Below, piece by piece: positions 34,262-42,780 of a stretch of DNA of 64,000 nt. The stretch lies in the NCBI GenBank assembly GCA_964569015.1, contig CAZMSN010000006.1, forward strand, positions 16,095-80,094, given 5' to 3'. The notes under the pieces were generated by a model. It made no database searches, was not told the DNA's origin, and saw only the letters and a list, made by a program, of their open reading frames with translations. The DNA is from CAYQEC01 sp964569015. Lineage in GTDB: Bacteria; Actinomycetota; Acidimicrobiia; Spongiisociales; UBA5794. The translations under genes were made by a program, and so were the position numbers. Numbering within the stretch: the stretch's first letter is position 1; each line of letters begins with the position of its first letter.

Positions 34262-34930
34262 TCACCCGGCCAGCGGCACCACGTAGCGGAACGCCACGGC
34301 GTAGTGGAGGGCCGAGGCCGCCACGACGAAGACATGAAACAGCTCGTGGGCCGAGAACACCCGGGGCCAGAGCTTCGGCCAGCCGGTCACGAGGAACATC
34401 ATGCCGATGGTGTAGAGGATTCCGCCCAGCGCCATCAGCACCACGGAAAGCACCCCGGCGCGTTGGGCGAGCGGAACCATGATCGGGGCGGAGATCCAGC
34501 CGAGGGTCACCATGAGCGTGATGGAGAAGGCGTTGCGGTCGGCGGTCGCGGAGGCGATCTTGTGGATGATGCCGGTCATGGCGATGGCCCACACCAGTGC
34601 CAGGCTCGCCCAGCGCCATGTGGTGTCGAGGACGATCACGGCGATCGGGGTGTAGGAGGCGGCGATCAGTACGAAGATCATGGAGTGATCGGCCCGCCTC
34701 ATGCGCTGCTTCCACACGTCCTGCCAGGGGATGGAGTGGTACAGCGAGCTCGTTGTGTAGAGGGCCAGCATTCCGAATCCGAAGACGAGCACCGCGATTC
34801 GGGCAGGCCAGGTCCCGGCGCGGATCATGAGGACGATCGTGCCAATGACGGCGGCCAGCGCCGCGGTTGCGTCGAGGATTCCGCGCACCGGATTTTGCAT
34901 CTTGCCGAGCGGGATACGAGAAACCTGCAC
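34262..34930 (-). CDS. TrhA / hemolysin III-family (PAQR-like) membrane protein
   Basis: The 222-residue product has seven hydrophobic helices and the metal-site motifs of the hemolysin III/PAQR family: SSLYHSIPW, RRADHSMIFVLIAASYTP and FSAHELFHVFVV. Bacterial TrhA proteins influence membrane energetics and fatty-acid composition. GTG 34930 is used. In M. tuberculosis the homologue Rv1085c lies beside the cis-prenyltransferase Rv1086, and a matching prenyltransferase gene occurs about 1.8 kb away here. Confidence 0.9.
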   Translation of the reverse strand: MQVSRIPLGKMQNPVRGILDATAALAAVIGTIVLMIRAGTWPARIAVLVFGFGMLALYTTSSLYHSIPWQDVWKQRMRRADHSMIFVLIAASYTPIAVIVLDTTWRWASLALVWAIAMTGIIHKIASATADRNAFSITLMVTLGWISAPIMVPLAQRAGVLSVVLMALGGILYTIGMMFLVTGWPKLWPRVFSAHELFHVFVVAASALHYAVAFRYVVPLAG

Positions 34931-35078
34931 GTATCAGAGCGTACCAAGACCGGGGAGTTGTGAGAAGGGTCGGCGCGGGTGCGAGGAGGCCACGGGCGCG
35001 CAAATGACGCCCGTCACCGGAACGGTGGACGCGTTCGGCGCCGTGGCAGCGCCGTCTTCCGCCGACAAGTGCGGAGCG

Positions 35079-35468
35079 TCAGCTCCCGCGGGACAGTCCC
35101 GCCCGTTTGAGAACGGCTGCGGGGACTCCGGCCTCGCGCCAGGCAGCGTAGGAGATGCCCTTTCGCTGCGAGTAGGTGCCCGCGGCGGCGACAAAGCCGT
35201 CTTCGAGGGCCGCGGTGTCTGCGACTGCTTTGGCCTGGGCCAGCGCCCGCTCCGCCTCGAGCTTTCGTTGTAGCAGGGCGACGCGCTTGAGAGCATCGAG
35301 CTCTTGGGCTGCCTGGTCGGTGAGCTTGGCCAGACGTTCCTGCAGCGTCTCGACGGTGATGGGCCGGCCAGGCTTGCGGCTGTCGAGGCTCTTGAGATAG
35401 GCCTTTATGGCACGCGCTTCGCGTCGTCCTTGTGCAAGAGCGGCTTTGTGGTCTTCGGACATCGACAT
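35079..35468 (-). CDS. Conserved actinobacterial coiled-coil protein of unknown function
   Basis: The 129-residue product begins SEDHKAALAQGRREARAIKAYL, has a central Leu/Ala/Glu-rich coiled coil (residues about 40-90) and ends with YSQRKGISYAAWREAGVPAAVLKRAGLSRGS, a C-terminal module with a Lsr2-like or winged-helix-like look. I recognise this layout as a widespread uncharacterised actinobacterial protein. It may bind nucleic acid, judging by the basic C-terminus; that is inferred. ATG 35468 has a second Met two codons on. Confidence 0.75.
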   Translation of the reverse strand: MSMSEDHKAALAQGRREARAIKAYLKSLDSRKPGRPITVETLQERLAKLTDQAAQELDALKRVALLQRKLEAERALAQAKAVADTAALEDGFVAAAGTYSQRKGISYAAWREAGVPAAVLKRAGLSRGS

Positions 35469-35829
35469 GAATAGACCTCCAGGTGATGGGCGTATGCGAG
35501 GCTATCTTGGCAGATCGAAAGAACGGATGCGGCCCCTCTGGGCAGGAAATGGCGTGTCCAGAGCACCAAGACCGTTGGCCGCTCTGGCGACACGAGAGCG
35601 CTTCGCCATAGACACGATCCATCGACTGCAATGAGTCTCGAGACAGGCAATCCGGCGCTGTTCTCGCCAACCGAAGCGTGTCTGTCGCAGTCGCCATACG
35701 GCATGGAGTGTGATTCTCTGTTGCCTTCCCCCCATTCAGCCGCGCCGGGCATCGCCGAGACACCATTGTCATAACCAGTTTCAGGTGCTTAAGTGGGCTA
35801 CGGCCCGGCCGAAGGACGCCTGAGAGCGG
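35469..35829. other. Intergenic stretch, no feature recognised
   Basis: About 360 bp between divergent genes. It is a little less GC-rich than its neighbours (for example around 35640-35810). A minus-strand frame from 35752 exists but has no motif, no ribosome site and codon use unlike the nearby genes, so I do not call it. Confidence 0.5.
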
Positions 35830-35883
35830 ATGATCATTTCGGGTGGACGCACCCGGGGATCCTCCTCCCTTCTGGGGGACGAC

Positions 35884-36597
35884 ATGGCGAACGAAGAAGG
35901 AACTGCTCACGAGACGGCGGGAGAAGCTCGCGTCCCGCGTGACCTCGACGAGGCAGCCGCCCGGATCGCCCAGCTCGAAGCGGAGCTTCAGGAAGCGTTG
36001 TTCGACAACGGGGTGCTGCGACTCCAGCTCGACATGCTGGCTTCGACCGACATCGTGACCGGGCTGCCGAACGCCAACGGGATTCTCGAGGTCATCGAGA
36101 AGGCAGCAGCCCGGCACGCCCGATCGGGCGAGACGTTCGCACTCATGTTCGTCGGCATCCCCGCCTTGCAGCGGGTGGCTGAGCGCTTCGGCCGAGAGGG
36201 GCTCGAAGACGCCCTACGGCACGCCAGTGCCCTGGTGGGCGCCTGCGTGCGGCGTCTCGACACGGTCGGTCGCGTCGATGAAGAAGGCCTCGTGGCGGTG
36301 ATGCCAATGCTCGAGGAGCGCGGGATTCCTGCGGTCGTCACACGCATGGAGCACCTGCTCCAGACGGTGCCGATGGTGTTCGACGAGGAGTCGATTCACC
36401 TCGTTCCGTCCTTCGCTGTCGTGATGAGCAATCCGCAGGCCGGCGTCGATCCGTCGGCGATGATGTCGGAGCTGTTCGCTGCTCGCGATCAGGCAGTTCC
36501 CGGTGTGGCCGTGGTGGTTCGCGCCGGGGTGTCGCAGGACGCTTCCATCTCCAATCACGAGGAATCCACAAACACGAATCAGGGTTCCTCTTCCTGA
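35884..36597 (+). CDS. Degenerate GGDEF-domain protein
   Basis: The 237-residue product has an N-terminal coiled coil (residues about 20-55, ending LRLQLDMLASTDIVTGLPNANG, which is the usual coil-to-GGDEF junction DxLTGLPNR) and a GGDEF-like fold (about 55-205). The active loop reads VDEEG instead of GGDEF (residues 131-135), so diguanylate cyclase activity is unlikely. It may bind a nucleotide or be a protein-protein module. ATG 35884 is used, with an in-frame ATG at 35830 as alternative. It precedes the cis-prenyltransferase gene. Confidence 0.78.
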   Translation: MANEEGTAHETAGEARVPRDLDEAAARIAQLEAELQEALFDNGVLRLQLDMLASTDIVTGLPNANGILEVIEKAAARHARSGETFALMFVGIPALQRVAERFGREGLEDALRHASALVGACVRRLDTVGRVDEEGLVAVMPMLEERGIPAVVTRMEHLLQTVPMVFDEESIHLVPSFAVVMSNPQAGVDPSAMMSELFAARDQAVPGVAVVVRAGVSQDASISNHEESTNTNQGSSS

Positions 36598-36690
36598 CCG
36601 CAGCCGGCGCCTGGGGCTTCGACGACCGCCATCCGGCCCGAGCCCAGGGCCTGGGATCGGCAAAGCTGGGAGCTTCAATAGAGTGGGTCC

Positions 36691-37476
36691 GTGCGTACGA
36701 TCGAGGATCTCGTCAAGAAGCCCTTGTACCGGCTGTACGAGGCGCGACTGCAATCCAAGCTCGATCCCCTCAAACTCCCCCGTCACGTCGGGGTGATCCA
36801 CGACGGTCACCGCCGGTATGCCCGCGCCGAAGGCCTGCCCGACTACACGGCCAGCTACCGGGCTGGGATGGAGAAGGTCGTCGAATTCCTCGGATGGGCG
36901 GGCGATCTCGGGATCGAAGCAGTGACCTGCTGGCTGCTGTCCACAGAGAACCTCGCTCGGTCCCGGGAGGAGTTGGAGCCCTACTACGACGTGCTGTGCG
37001 AGCTCTTCGAGGCGATCCCGACCGCGTCCTCGTGCCAGGACGTAACGGTCCGGCTGATCGGTAGCCTCGGATTGCTGCCGCCTCGCCTGGCGGACGCGGC
37101 CAAGACCCTCGAGGAGGTGTGCTCCAACGGACGCCGCCGGGTCACGATCGCTCTCGCCTACGGGGGAAGGCAGGAGATCGTCGACGCTGCCCGGGATCTG
37201 GTGAACCGCCTGGCGAGATCCGGGGTGCCGATCGAGGAGCTGGCAGAGCACATCGATGCCGAGAGCTTGGCAGCCCACATGTACTCGTCCGATCTCCCCG
37301 ACCCGGATCTGGTGATCCGCACCAGCGGCGAGGCGCGGCTCTCCGGGTTCCTGCTCTGGCAGGCGGCGTACGCGGAGTACTCGTTCGTGGACGTGCACTG
37401 GCCCGCGTTCCGGCGGGTCGATTTCCTACGCGCCCTTCGGGATTTCACGAGGCGGGAGCGTCGCTACGGCCGGTAG
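36691..37476 (+). CDS. uppS: cis-Prenyltransferase (Rv1086-like Z-polyprenyl diphosphate synthase)
   Basis: The enzyme condenses isopentenyl diphosphate with an allylic primer to give cis-polyprenyl chains for glycan carriers. The 261-residue product shows VIHDGHRRYARAEG (the DGNRRWA motif with His for Asn and Tyr for Trp), LLSTENLARS, ALAYGGRQEIVDAA and DPDLVIRTSGEARLSGFLLWQAAYAEY. It resembles M. tuberculosis Rv1086 (short-chain Z,E-farnesyl type) more than Rv2361c, so the product length is uncertain. GTG 36691 is used. A structured leader region follows. Confidence 0.92.
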   Translation: MRTIEDLVKKPLYRLYEARLQSKLDPLKLPRHVGVIHDGHRRYARAEGLPDYTASYRAGMEKVVEFLGWAGDLGIEAVTCWLLSTENLARSREELEPYYDVLCELFEAIPTASSCQDVTVRLIGSLGLLPPRLADAAKTLEEVCSNGRRRVTIALAYGGRQEIVDAARDLVNRLARSGVPIEELAEHIDAESLAAHMYSSDLPDPDLVIRTSGEARLSGFLLWQAAYAEYSFVDVHWPAFRRVDFLRALRDFTRRERRYGR

Positions 37477-37534
37477 TCGGGCTGGCGGCTTCGTCGCCCT
37501 CCCCGTTGGGGCACCGGCGGGGTAACAACACGAA

Positions 37535-37722
37535 ACACCAACAGCCGCCTTAACGGCGGCCGTCGGTGTGAGTACGGAAGGAGAAGGAGTTCCCTACTGA
37601 AGAATTTATCGGTTCGGAGACCTGGAAACTTGAGCCGATACCGGCTCCAGACGAACCGAAGGCCGCCGGAAAGGCGGCCTCGGTTCGGGCTTAGACGGGA
37701 GGTAGGAAGGCATCCTGTCTGG
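37535..37722 (+). promoter_or_regulatory. Structured leader with alternative stems upstream of pyrE
   Basis: Hairpin 1 (37535-37569) pairs ACACC with GGTGT and GCCGCC with GGCGGC. CGAACCG at 37652-37658 can pair either with CGGTTCG at 37610-37616 (enclosing a branched stem with CTGGA/TCCAG and GAGCC/GGCTC) or with CGGTTCG at 37680-37686. The latter forms a 15-bp stem with GGCCGCC/GGCGGCC and one bulge. A further hairpin (AGACGGGA/TCCTGTCT, 37693-37720) lies just before pyrE ATG 37743. No U-run follows, so control may be translational or may use Rho. It does not match riboswitch classes that I know by eye. Confidence 0.6.
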
Positions 37723-37742
37723 GTTACTCTATCGGCACCGGA

Positions 37743-38336
37743 ATGCACGAACTTGAGAGGACTCGAGAGGACTTGAAGGATTTCCTGGATGGTCTGCTGG
37801 ATCGGCGCGCGGCCCTGATCGCCCATCTCAGGTCTCATGCGCTGCGTACCGACGGTCCGTTTACGCTCAGATCGGGCGAGGTGTCAGACTGGTATCTCGA
37901 TGGCAGGCAGACCACGTACGACGGTGAAGGCGGGCGGCTGGTGGGTCGTTGCGTGCTCGCGGTCGTCGCCGACGACGTCACCGCGGTGGGAGGCATGACG
38001 ATGGGAGCCGACCCGATCGCCGTGGCCACCGCCACCCTGGCCGACCGCCCACTCAAGGCATTCTCGGTGCGCAGGGAAGCCAAGGGCCACGGCACAGGGG
38101 GACGCCTGGTGGGCCCGGTGGGGCCGGGCGACCGGGCGGCCGTGGTCGAGGACACTGTCACGACCGGTGGGTCGATGGCCGAGGCGGTCGAGGTGCTGCG
38201 CGCTGCCGACATCGACGTGGTGCAGGCGATCGTGTTGGTGGATCGCAGCAACGGTGGGGCCGTCCGCCGGATGCAGGAGCTGGGAGTGCCGTTCACCGCG
38301 CTCGTCCTTCCGGAGGACCTCGGAGTCGGGCCATGA
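37743..38336 (+). CDS. pyrE: Orotate phosphoribosyltransferase
   Basis: PyrE joins orotate and PRPP to make OMP in pyrimidine synthesis. The 197-residue product has FTLRSGEVSDWYLDGRQTTYDG, the K-R-E-x-KGHG loop (FSVRREAKGHGTGG) and the PRPP-binding motif AAVVEDTVTTGGSM. ATG 37743 comes after the structured leader. The next gene overlaps its stop (ATGA). The rest of the pyr pathway is not in the window. Confidence 0.93.
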   Translation: MHELERTREDLKDFLDGLLDRRAALIAHLRSHALRTDGPFTLRSGEVSDWYLDGRQTTYDGEGGRLVGRCVLAVVADDVTAVGGMTMGADPIAVATATLADRPLKAFSVRREAKGHGTGGRLVGPVGPGDRAAVVEDTVTTGGSMAEAVEVLRAADIDVVQAIVLVDRSNGGAVRRMQELGVPFTALVLPEDLGVGP

Positions 38337-38908
38337 TCCGGCTCCGCGTCGAGCGTTCTCCGCTCCGGCAGCTCCTCTTCTGTCTGGCAGGAGTCCTGCT
38401 GCTGGTGGCCGCGGTGGACATCGTGTGGACGCACAAGGTCTCGGATCCACCCGACACGGGCAACGACGGCGGCCTCACCTCGCGCGGGCTCGTCGAGCGT
38501 CGCACCGACGTCATCTGGGGGACCTTGTTCATCGTTGCAGGCGGCGCGCTGGTTCTCGTGTCGCTGGGCGGATTGACGAGCCGCCGGCCGGTCGTCGAGG
38601 TGACGGACGACGAGCTTCGTCTCAGGGTGGCCGGTCCGGCGAGGATGATCGCCATTCCCTGGAACGAGGTGGTATCGGTGCGGTCCGGGAGCGATGACGG
38701 TGACGGCCGCGTTCCGGCACGAGTGCTGCTGGTGGACGTCGTCGAGCCCGTTCGATATCCGGAGGCGCTGTGGGGCGCGGAATGGCGAGACTCGACCCTG
38801 GTGGTCGACGCCGACTCGTGGGGGATACCGCCCGAACAGGTGGCGATCCACGCCAATTTGGCGTTGGAGGCCCATCGGCGTTGGGGCACGCCGGTTCAGG
38901 AGGTGTGA
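38333..38908 (+). CDS. Membrane protein with C-terminal PH-like region, unknown function
   Basis: The 191-residue product has two hydrophobic helices (about residues 12-32 and 60-80) and a soluble C-terminal part with the strand-turn pattern VVEVTDDELRLRVAGPARMIAIPWNEVVSV typical of bacterial PH-like domains, which often read out membrane lipid or partner proteins. No precise family is assigned. ATG 38333 overlaps the pyrE stop. AGGAGG for the next gene lies at its 3' end. Confidence 0.75.
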   Translation: MIRLRVERSPLRQLLFCLAGVLLLVAAVDIVWTHKVSDPPDTGNDGGLTSRGLVERRTDVIWGTLFIVAGGALVLVSLGGLTSRRPVVEVTDDELRLRVAGPARMIAIPWNEVVSVRSGSDDGDGRVPARVLLVDVVEPVRYPEALWGAEWRDSTLVVDADSWGIPPEQVAIHANLALEAHRRWGTPVQEV

Positions 38909-38912
38909 GCTG

Positions 38913-39674
38913 GTGTTGATCGGATGCCACGTGTCGTCGGCGGACCCGCTGGTGGCGGCGGTCGAACGTGGGGCAGACCTGGTGCAGATCTTCCTGTCGA
39001 ATCCTCAGTCCTATAAGGCGCCGAAGCCGCGATCCGACGCCGACGAGCTGAAGGCCGCCGGTATCCCGATCTACGTCCATGCCCCGTACATCATGAATCC
39101 GGCCTCTCCCAACAACCGGATCCGGATCCCGAGTCGCAAGACGCTGGCCGACACGGTGCAGGCTGCCGCCGGCATCGGAGCTGCCGGGGTGATCGTGCAC
39201 GGCGGTCATGTGGATGACAGCGAGGACCTCGCAGTTGGGTTCGAGCGATGGCGCAAGGTGTTCGGGCAGGGGGACGAGTGGCCGGTTCCTGTCCTGATCG
39301 AGAACACGGCCGGGGGAGCGAACGCGGTGGTTCGCGAGCTGGCGAACTACGGGCCGCTGTGGGATGCGATCGGCGAGTTCAACGTGGGGGTGTGCCTCGA
39401 CACCTGCCACGCTTGGGCGGCAGGTGAGGATCTGGCCACGGCGGTCGAGAGAGTGAGGGAGTTCACCGGCCGGATCGACCTGGTCCACTGCAACGATTCC
39501 CGAGATCCGAGCGACAGTCGGCGCGACCGGCACGCCAATCTCGGTGCGGGCATGATCCCCGAGGGGCTGATCGTCGGCTTCGTCAGAGAGGCAGCGGCGC
39601 CGGTGGTGTTGGAGACCCCCGACGACGACGGTGGGCAGGCCGCCGATATTGCTTGGTTGCGGGAGCGGCTCTGA
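38913..39674 (+). CDS. nfo: Endonuclease IV (AP endonuclease)
   Basis: Endonuclease IV cleaves DNA at abasic sites using three zinc ions. The 253-residue product has GCHVSSADPL, VIVHGGHVDD, PVLIENTAGGANA, VGVCLDTCHAWAAGED and VHCNDSRDPS followed by DRHANLGAGMI, which together supply the expected His/Glu/Asp zinc ligands. GTG 38913 lies 8 nt after AGGAGG (38899-38904); the longer frame upstream runs through the previous gene. Confidence 0.94.
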   Translation: MLIGCHVSSADPLVAAVERGADLVQIFLSNPQSYKAPKPRSDADELKAAGIPIYVHAPYIMNPASPNNRIRIPSRKTLADTVQAAAGIGAAGVIVHGGHVDDSEDLAVGFERWRKVFGQGDEWPVPVLIENTAGGANAVVRELANYGPLWDAIGEFNVGVCLDTCHAWAAGEDLATAVERVREFTGRIDLVHCNDSRDPSDSRRDRHANLGAGMIPEGLIVGFVREAAAPVVLETPDDDGGQAADIAWLRERL

Positions 39675-41071
39675 CGTCGATTCGCCCAGGCGGCGCCCCC
39701 GATCCCGAAGCCGGACGCCCGATACCATCGCGAGCCAGGTCGCCGTGGTGTCGCCTCCGTGCGGTTCTCGCTTGCCTCGTGACGGCTCTGCTGGCGGCGG
39801 CTTGCGCCCCGGGGGCGGCCGAGGAGGAGAACGAGCAGGCGGCTCCGCTGACCACCCTGCCCGCGGTCACGACGACAACGACGACGACAACGACGACCAC
39901 CACCACGTTGCCCCCGCGCTTCACGCTCGAGGGAACGGTCGTCACGTCCGATGGCGTGCCGCTCCCCGGCGCGGTCGTCGTGGCCGGCGAGGCATCGACG
40001 GTGACCGGCGCCGACGGCGCGTTCCTCATCGAGGATGTCCCGGAGTCCACGGTGTCCATCGGCCGTCCCGCCTGGGAGCCGTCCGAGGTCGAGTTCGATG
40101 GTTCGCCGGGACCGTTGACGGTGACGCTCGAGCCGCGGCGGGTCCGGGCGTTGCGCGTGATCGGGGACGCTGCGGCCGATTCGGAGACCTTCGCCTCGCT
40201 GCTGTCGATGGCGGAGACATCGGAGATCAACGCCTTGGTGTTCGACACCAAGGACGAGGGAGGGCTCGTGCACTACGCCACCGAGGTGCAGGAGGCGTGG
40301 GACATCGGGGCGGCCGAGCCGGTCTACGACCCGGTGGCCCTCATCGCCTCCGCCCGGGAGCGGGAGCTCTACGTCATCGCCCGGCTCTCGGTCTTCGAGG
40401 ACCCGATACGGGCGAAGCAGCGGCCCGAACACAAGCTGGCCGGCTCGTGGATCGATCCGACCGATCCGGAGAACTGGGAGTATCCGCTGGAACTCGCCGT
40501 CGAGGCGTGCCGCTTGGGCTTCGACGAGGTCCAGTTCGACTACGTTCGCTTCCCGGCGGGACAGACAGGAGAGGCGGCGCGGCGGCGCTATCCGACCACC
40601 CAGGCCGAGCGTGTCGCGGCCGTCGTCGGGTTCCTCACCGCGGCCGGGGAGCGGCTCCACCCCGAGGGGTGCGCCGTAGCGGCGGATGTCTTCGGGATCG
40701 TGATGTCGTCTCCCACCGACCAGGGCATCGGGCAGCGACCCGAGGAGCTGTCGGAGGTCGTCGACGTTCTCAGCCCGATGGTCTACCCGAGCCACTACGA
40801 CGACGGCTGGCTCGGGTTCAGCGAGCCGAACGACCACCCGGCGGCGGTGGTCGCTGATGCACTCGACGACGGGATGGCTCGGATGGGGGGAACCGCCTTG
40901 CTGCGACCGTGGCTCCAGGCCTTCAGCTATTCGAGCGCCAGCATCCTCGCCGAAATCGACGAGAGCGAGCAGCGCGGGTTGGGCTGGATGCTGTGGAACC
41001 CGGGGAGCCGGTACTCCGCCGACGCGCTTCCGGCCGGCGACGAACCGGAGTCGGACGCCGAGAGCCCATGA
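39653..41071 (+). CDS. Lipoprotein with carboxypeptidase-regulatory-like domain and glycoside-hydrolase-like (GHL/DUF4015) domain
   Basis: The 472-residue product has a lipoprotein signal (LVTALLAAAC, Cys51), a poly-Thr linker (about residues 68-82), a beta-sandwich module (85-165, VVTSDGVPLPGAVVVAGE with the CarboxypepD_reg pattern) and a TIM-barrel-like domain (175-455) with INALVFDTKDEGG, LSVFEDP, GFDEVQFDYVRFP and LSPMVYPSHYDDGW, the acidic strands of the putative glycosidase family. A surface glycan is the likely substrate. TTG 39653 is the only plausible start before the signal and overlaps nfo. Confidence 0.85.
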   Translation: MVAGAALTSIRPGGAPDPEAGRPIPSRARSPWCRLRAVLACLVTALLAAACAPGAAEEENEQAAPLTTLPAVTTTTTTTTTTTTTLPPRFTLEGTVVTSDGVPLPGAVVVAGEASTVTGADGAFLIEDVPESTVSIGRPAWEPSEVEFDGSPGPLTVTLEPRRVRALRVIGDAAADSETFASLLSMAETSEINALVFDTKDEGGLVHYATEVQEAWDIGAAEPVYDPVALIASARERELYVIARLSVFEDPIRAKQRPEHKLAGSWIDPTDPENWEYPLELAVEACRLGFDEVQFDYVRFPAGQTGEAARRRYPTTQAERVAAVVGFLTAAGERLHPEGCAVAADVFGIVMSSPTDQGIGQRPEELSEVVDVLSPMVYPSHYDDGWLGFSEPNDHPAAVVADALDDGMARMGGTALLRPWLQAFSYSSASILAEIDESEQRGLGWMLWNPGSRYSADALPAGDEPESDAESP

Positions 41072-41074
41072 GGA

Positions 41075-41100
41075 AGGGGGCGCCCCGTAGGGCGCCCCCT
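41075..41100. terminator. Bidirectional intrinsic-type terminator hairpin
   Basis: A perfect 11-bp stem, AGGGGGCGCCC (41075-41085) and GGGCGCCCCCT (41090-41100), with a 4-nt loop lies between the convergent stops of the lipoprotein gene (41071) and ino1 (41123). No U-run follows in either direction. Confidence 0.8.
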
Positions 41101-41122
41101 CATCGACTCGCCGTGTCGGGAT

Positions 41123-42232
41123 TCAGGAGGCCAGGTAGCGCTCGAGGTCCCCGTTGGTGGGGTCCTGGCCCCGGGCGAAGGCCTGCACGTTGTTGCGGGC
41201 ATCGACGTCCCGGTACTGCACCGGCGGGCTCTTCATGAAGTAGGAGGAAGGTGCCAGCAGCGGCCCGCCGATCCCGTCGTCCTTGGCCCGCTTGATGCAC
41301 CGCACCGCATCGATGACCACACCGGCCGAGTTGGGAGAGTCCCACACCTCGAGCTTCAGCTCGGCGTTGAGCGGAACGTCGCCGAAGGCGCGGCCCTCGA
41401 GCCGGATGTACGCCCACTTGCGGTCGGACAGCCAGGGAATGTGGTCCGACGGGCCGATGTGCACGTTGTCGCTGGCGATGCCGTTGTCGAGCTGGGACGT
41501 GACCGCTTGAGTCTTGGAGATCTTCTTCGACTCGAGCCGTTCCCGTTCCAGCATGTTCTTGAAGTCCATGTTGCCGCCGACGTTGAGCTGGTAGGTCCGG
41601 TCGACGGTGACCCCGCGGTCCTCGAAGAGCCGGGCCAGGTTGCGGTGGAGGATGGTTGCGCCGACCTGCGACTTGATGTCGTCGCCGATGATCGGAACAC
41701 CGGCCTCGTGGAACTTGCGGGCCCAGGCCGGGTCGGAGGCGATGAATGCCGGGATACAGTTGACGAATCCCACCCCGGCGTCGAGGGCCGCCTGGGCGTA
41801 GAACCGCGCCGCCTCCTCGGAGCCGACCGGGAGGTAGTTGACGAGCACGTCGGCGCCGCTCGCCCGGAGGGCCTCGGCGACGTCGACCGGCTCGGCTGCC
41901 GACTCCTCGATAGTCATCCGGTAGTACTTGCCGAGCCCGTCGAGGGTGGGTCCGCGCTGCACGGTGACGCCGATCTCGGGGACGTCGGTGAAGCGGATGG
42001 TGTTGTTCTGACCCATCCACATGGCCTTGCCGATGTCCTCGCCCACCTTGGTGGCGTCCACGTCGAAGGCGGCGACGAACTCGACGTCGCCGACGTGGTA
42101 GCCGGCGAGCACGACGTTCATCAAGCCGGGGACGTCCTCGCTGGGATCGGCGTTGCGGTAGTACTCGACGCCTTGGATGAGTGAGTTGGCGCAGTTACCG
42201 AGACCGGCGATCGCGACCTTGACCTTGTTCAT
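41123..42232 (-). CDS. ino1: Inositol-3-phosphate synthase
   Basis: Ino1 converts glucose 6-phosphate to inositol 3-phosphate with NAD as cofactor, the first step to phosphatidylinositol and mycothiol. The 369-residue product starts KVKVAIAGLGNCANSLIQG (NAD fold), has DVLVNYLPVGSEEAARFYAQ, the active-site lysine region DDIKSQVGATILHR and LNVGGNMDFKNM, and SKTQAVTS followed by IGPSDHIPWL. ATG 42232 overlaps the padR stop (ATGA), so it is translated together with the regulator. Confidence 0.96.
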   Translation of the reverse strand: MNKVKVAIAGLGNCANSLIQGVEYYRNADPSEDVPGLMNVVLAGYHVGDVEFVAAFDVDATKVGEDIGKAMWMGQNNTIRFTDVPEIGVTVQRGPTLDGLGKYYRMTIEESAAEPVDVAEALRASGADVLVNYLPVGSEEAARFYAQAALDAGVGFVNCIPAFIASDPAWARKFHEAGVPIIGDDIKSQVGATILHRNLARLFEDRGVTVDRTYQLNVGGNMDFKNMLERERLESKKISKTQAVTSQLDNGIASDNVHIGPSDHIPWLSDRKWAYIRLEGRAFGDVPLNAELKLEVWDSPNSAGVVIDAVRCIKRAKDDGIGGPLLAPSSYFMKSPPVQYRDVDARNNVQAFARGQDPTNGDLERYLAS

Positions 42233-42774
42233 CGATGTCCTCCCATGAGCATCCGGGGAGTGTCGACGTCGTGCTCGGATCGCGCATGTGCGATGAGCTC
42301 GTCGAGCCAGCCGATGTCGGCCTCGGCTGTTCCCACGTTGTGTTTCAGTAGCGCAATCGTGTAGTGATCGACTGAGGCCTCGGCGGGGACCTTGCGCAGC
42401 GCCTTGCGCGCATCGGTGAGCCGGGCGACCAGTTGGCTGCGTCGCCGCTTGAGGGTGCGCAGCCGCGCGGGCGGTTCGAGATACTCGAAGAACGCCAGCC
42501 GCATGCTGAAGCGGCGGTCTTCTTCCGTCTCGGTGGCGTCCGTGTCGAGGATGCGAGCGAACTCGCGCTCCCCGCGGTCGGTGAGTCGATACGCCTTGCG
42601 TCGTCCCGTCTGTCGCAGCGCCTCGATCAGCCCTCGCTTCTCGAGTCGTCGCAGGGCCGGATAGAGGGAGCCGAAGGACACCCGCAGAAACCCGAGCTCG
42701 GTGAGTTGCCGTCTGAGCTCATAGCCGTGGTGGGGGTGCCTACGGAGGAGTCCGAGCACTGCGAGATCGAGCAT
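42229..42774 (-). CDS. PadR-family transcriptional regulator
   Basis: The 181-residue product has the PadR winged helix at its N-terminus (MLDLAVLGLLRRHPHHGYEL, then SFGSLYPALRRLEKRGLIEA and YRLTDRGEREF) and a C-terminal coiled-coil dimer domain (Vir_C type) with an Arg/Leu heptad region. ATG 42774 is chosen because it begins at the conserved LxLAVLG helix; the in-frame extension would cover the operator. It is coupled to ino1 and preceded by a perfect palindrome, so autoregulation and control of inositol synthesis are likely. Confidence 0.92.
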   Translation of the reverse strand: MLDLAVLGLLRRHPHHGYELRRQLTELGFLRVSFGSLYPALRRLEKRGLIEALRQTGRRKAYRLTDRGEREFARILDTDATETEEDRRFSMRLAFFEYLEPPARLRTLKRRRSQLVARLTDARKALRKVPAEASVDHYTIALLKHNVGTAEADIGWLDELIAHARSEHDVDTPRMLMGGHR

Positions 42775-42780
42775 GGGGCG

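Noticed and set aside
35405..35752. Minus-strand frame of 115 residues upstream of the coiled-coil gene
   Set aside because: No ribosome site, no family resemblance and it overlaps the start of a better-supported gene.
37477..37742. tmRNA, RNase P RNA or 6C RNA in the uppS-pyrE gap
   Set aside because: None of the conserved core sequences (RNase P P4, tmRNA acceptor and tag, runs of six C in hairpin loops) can be seen.
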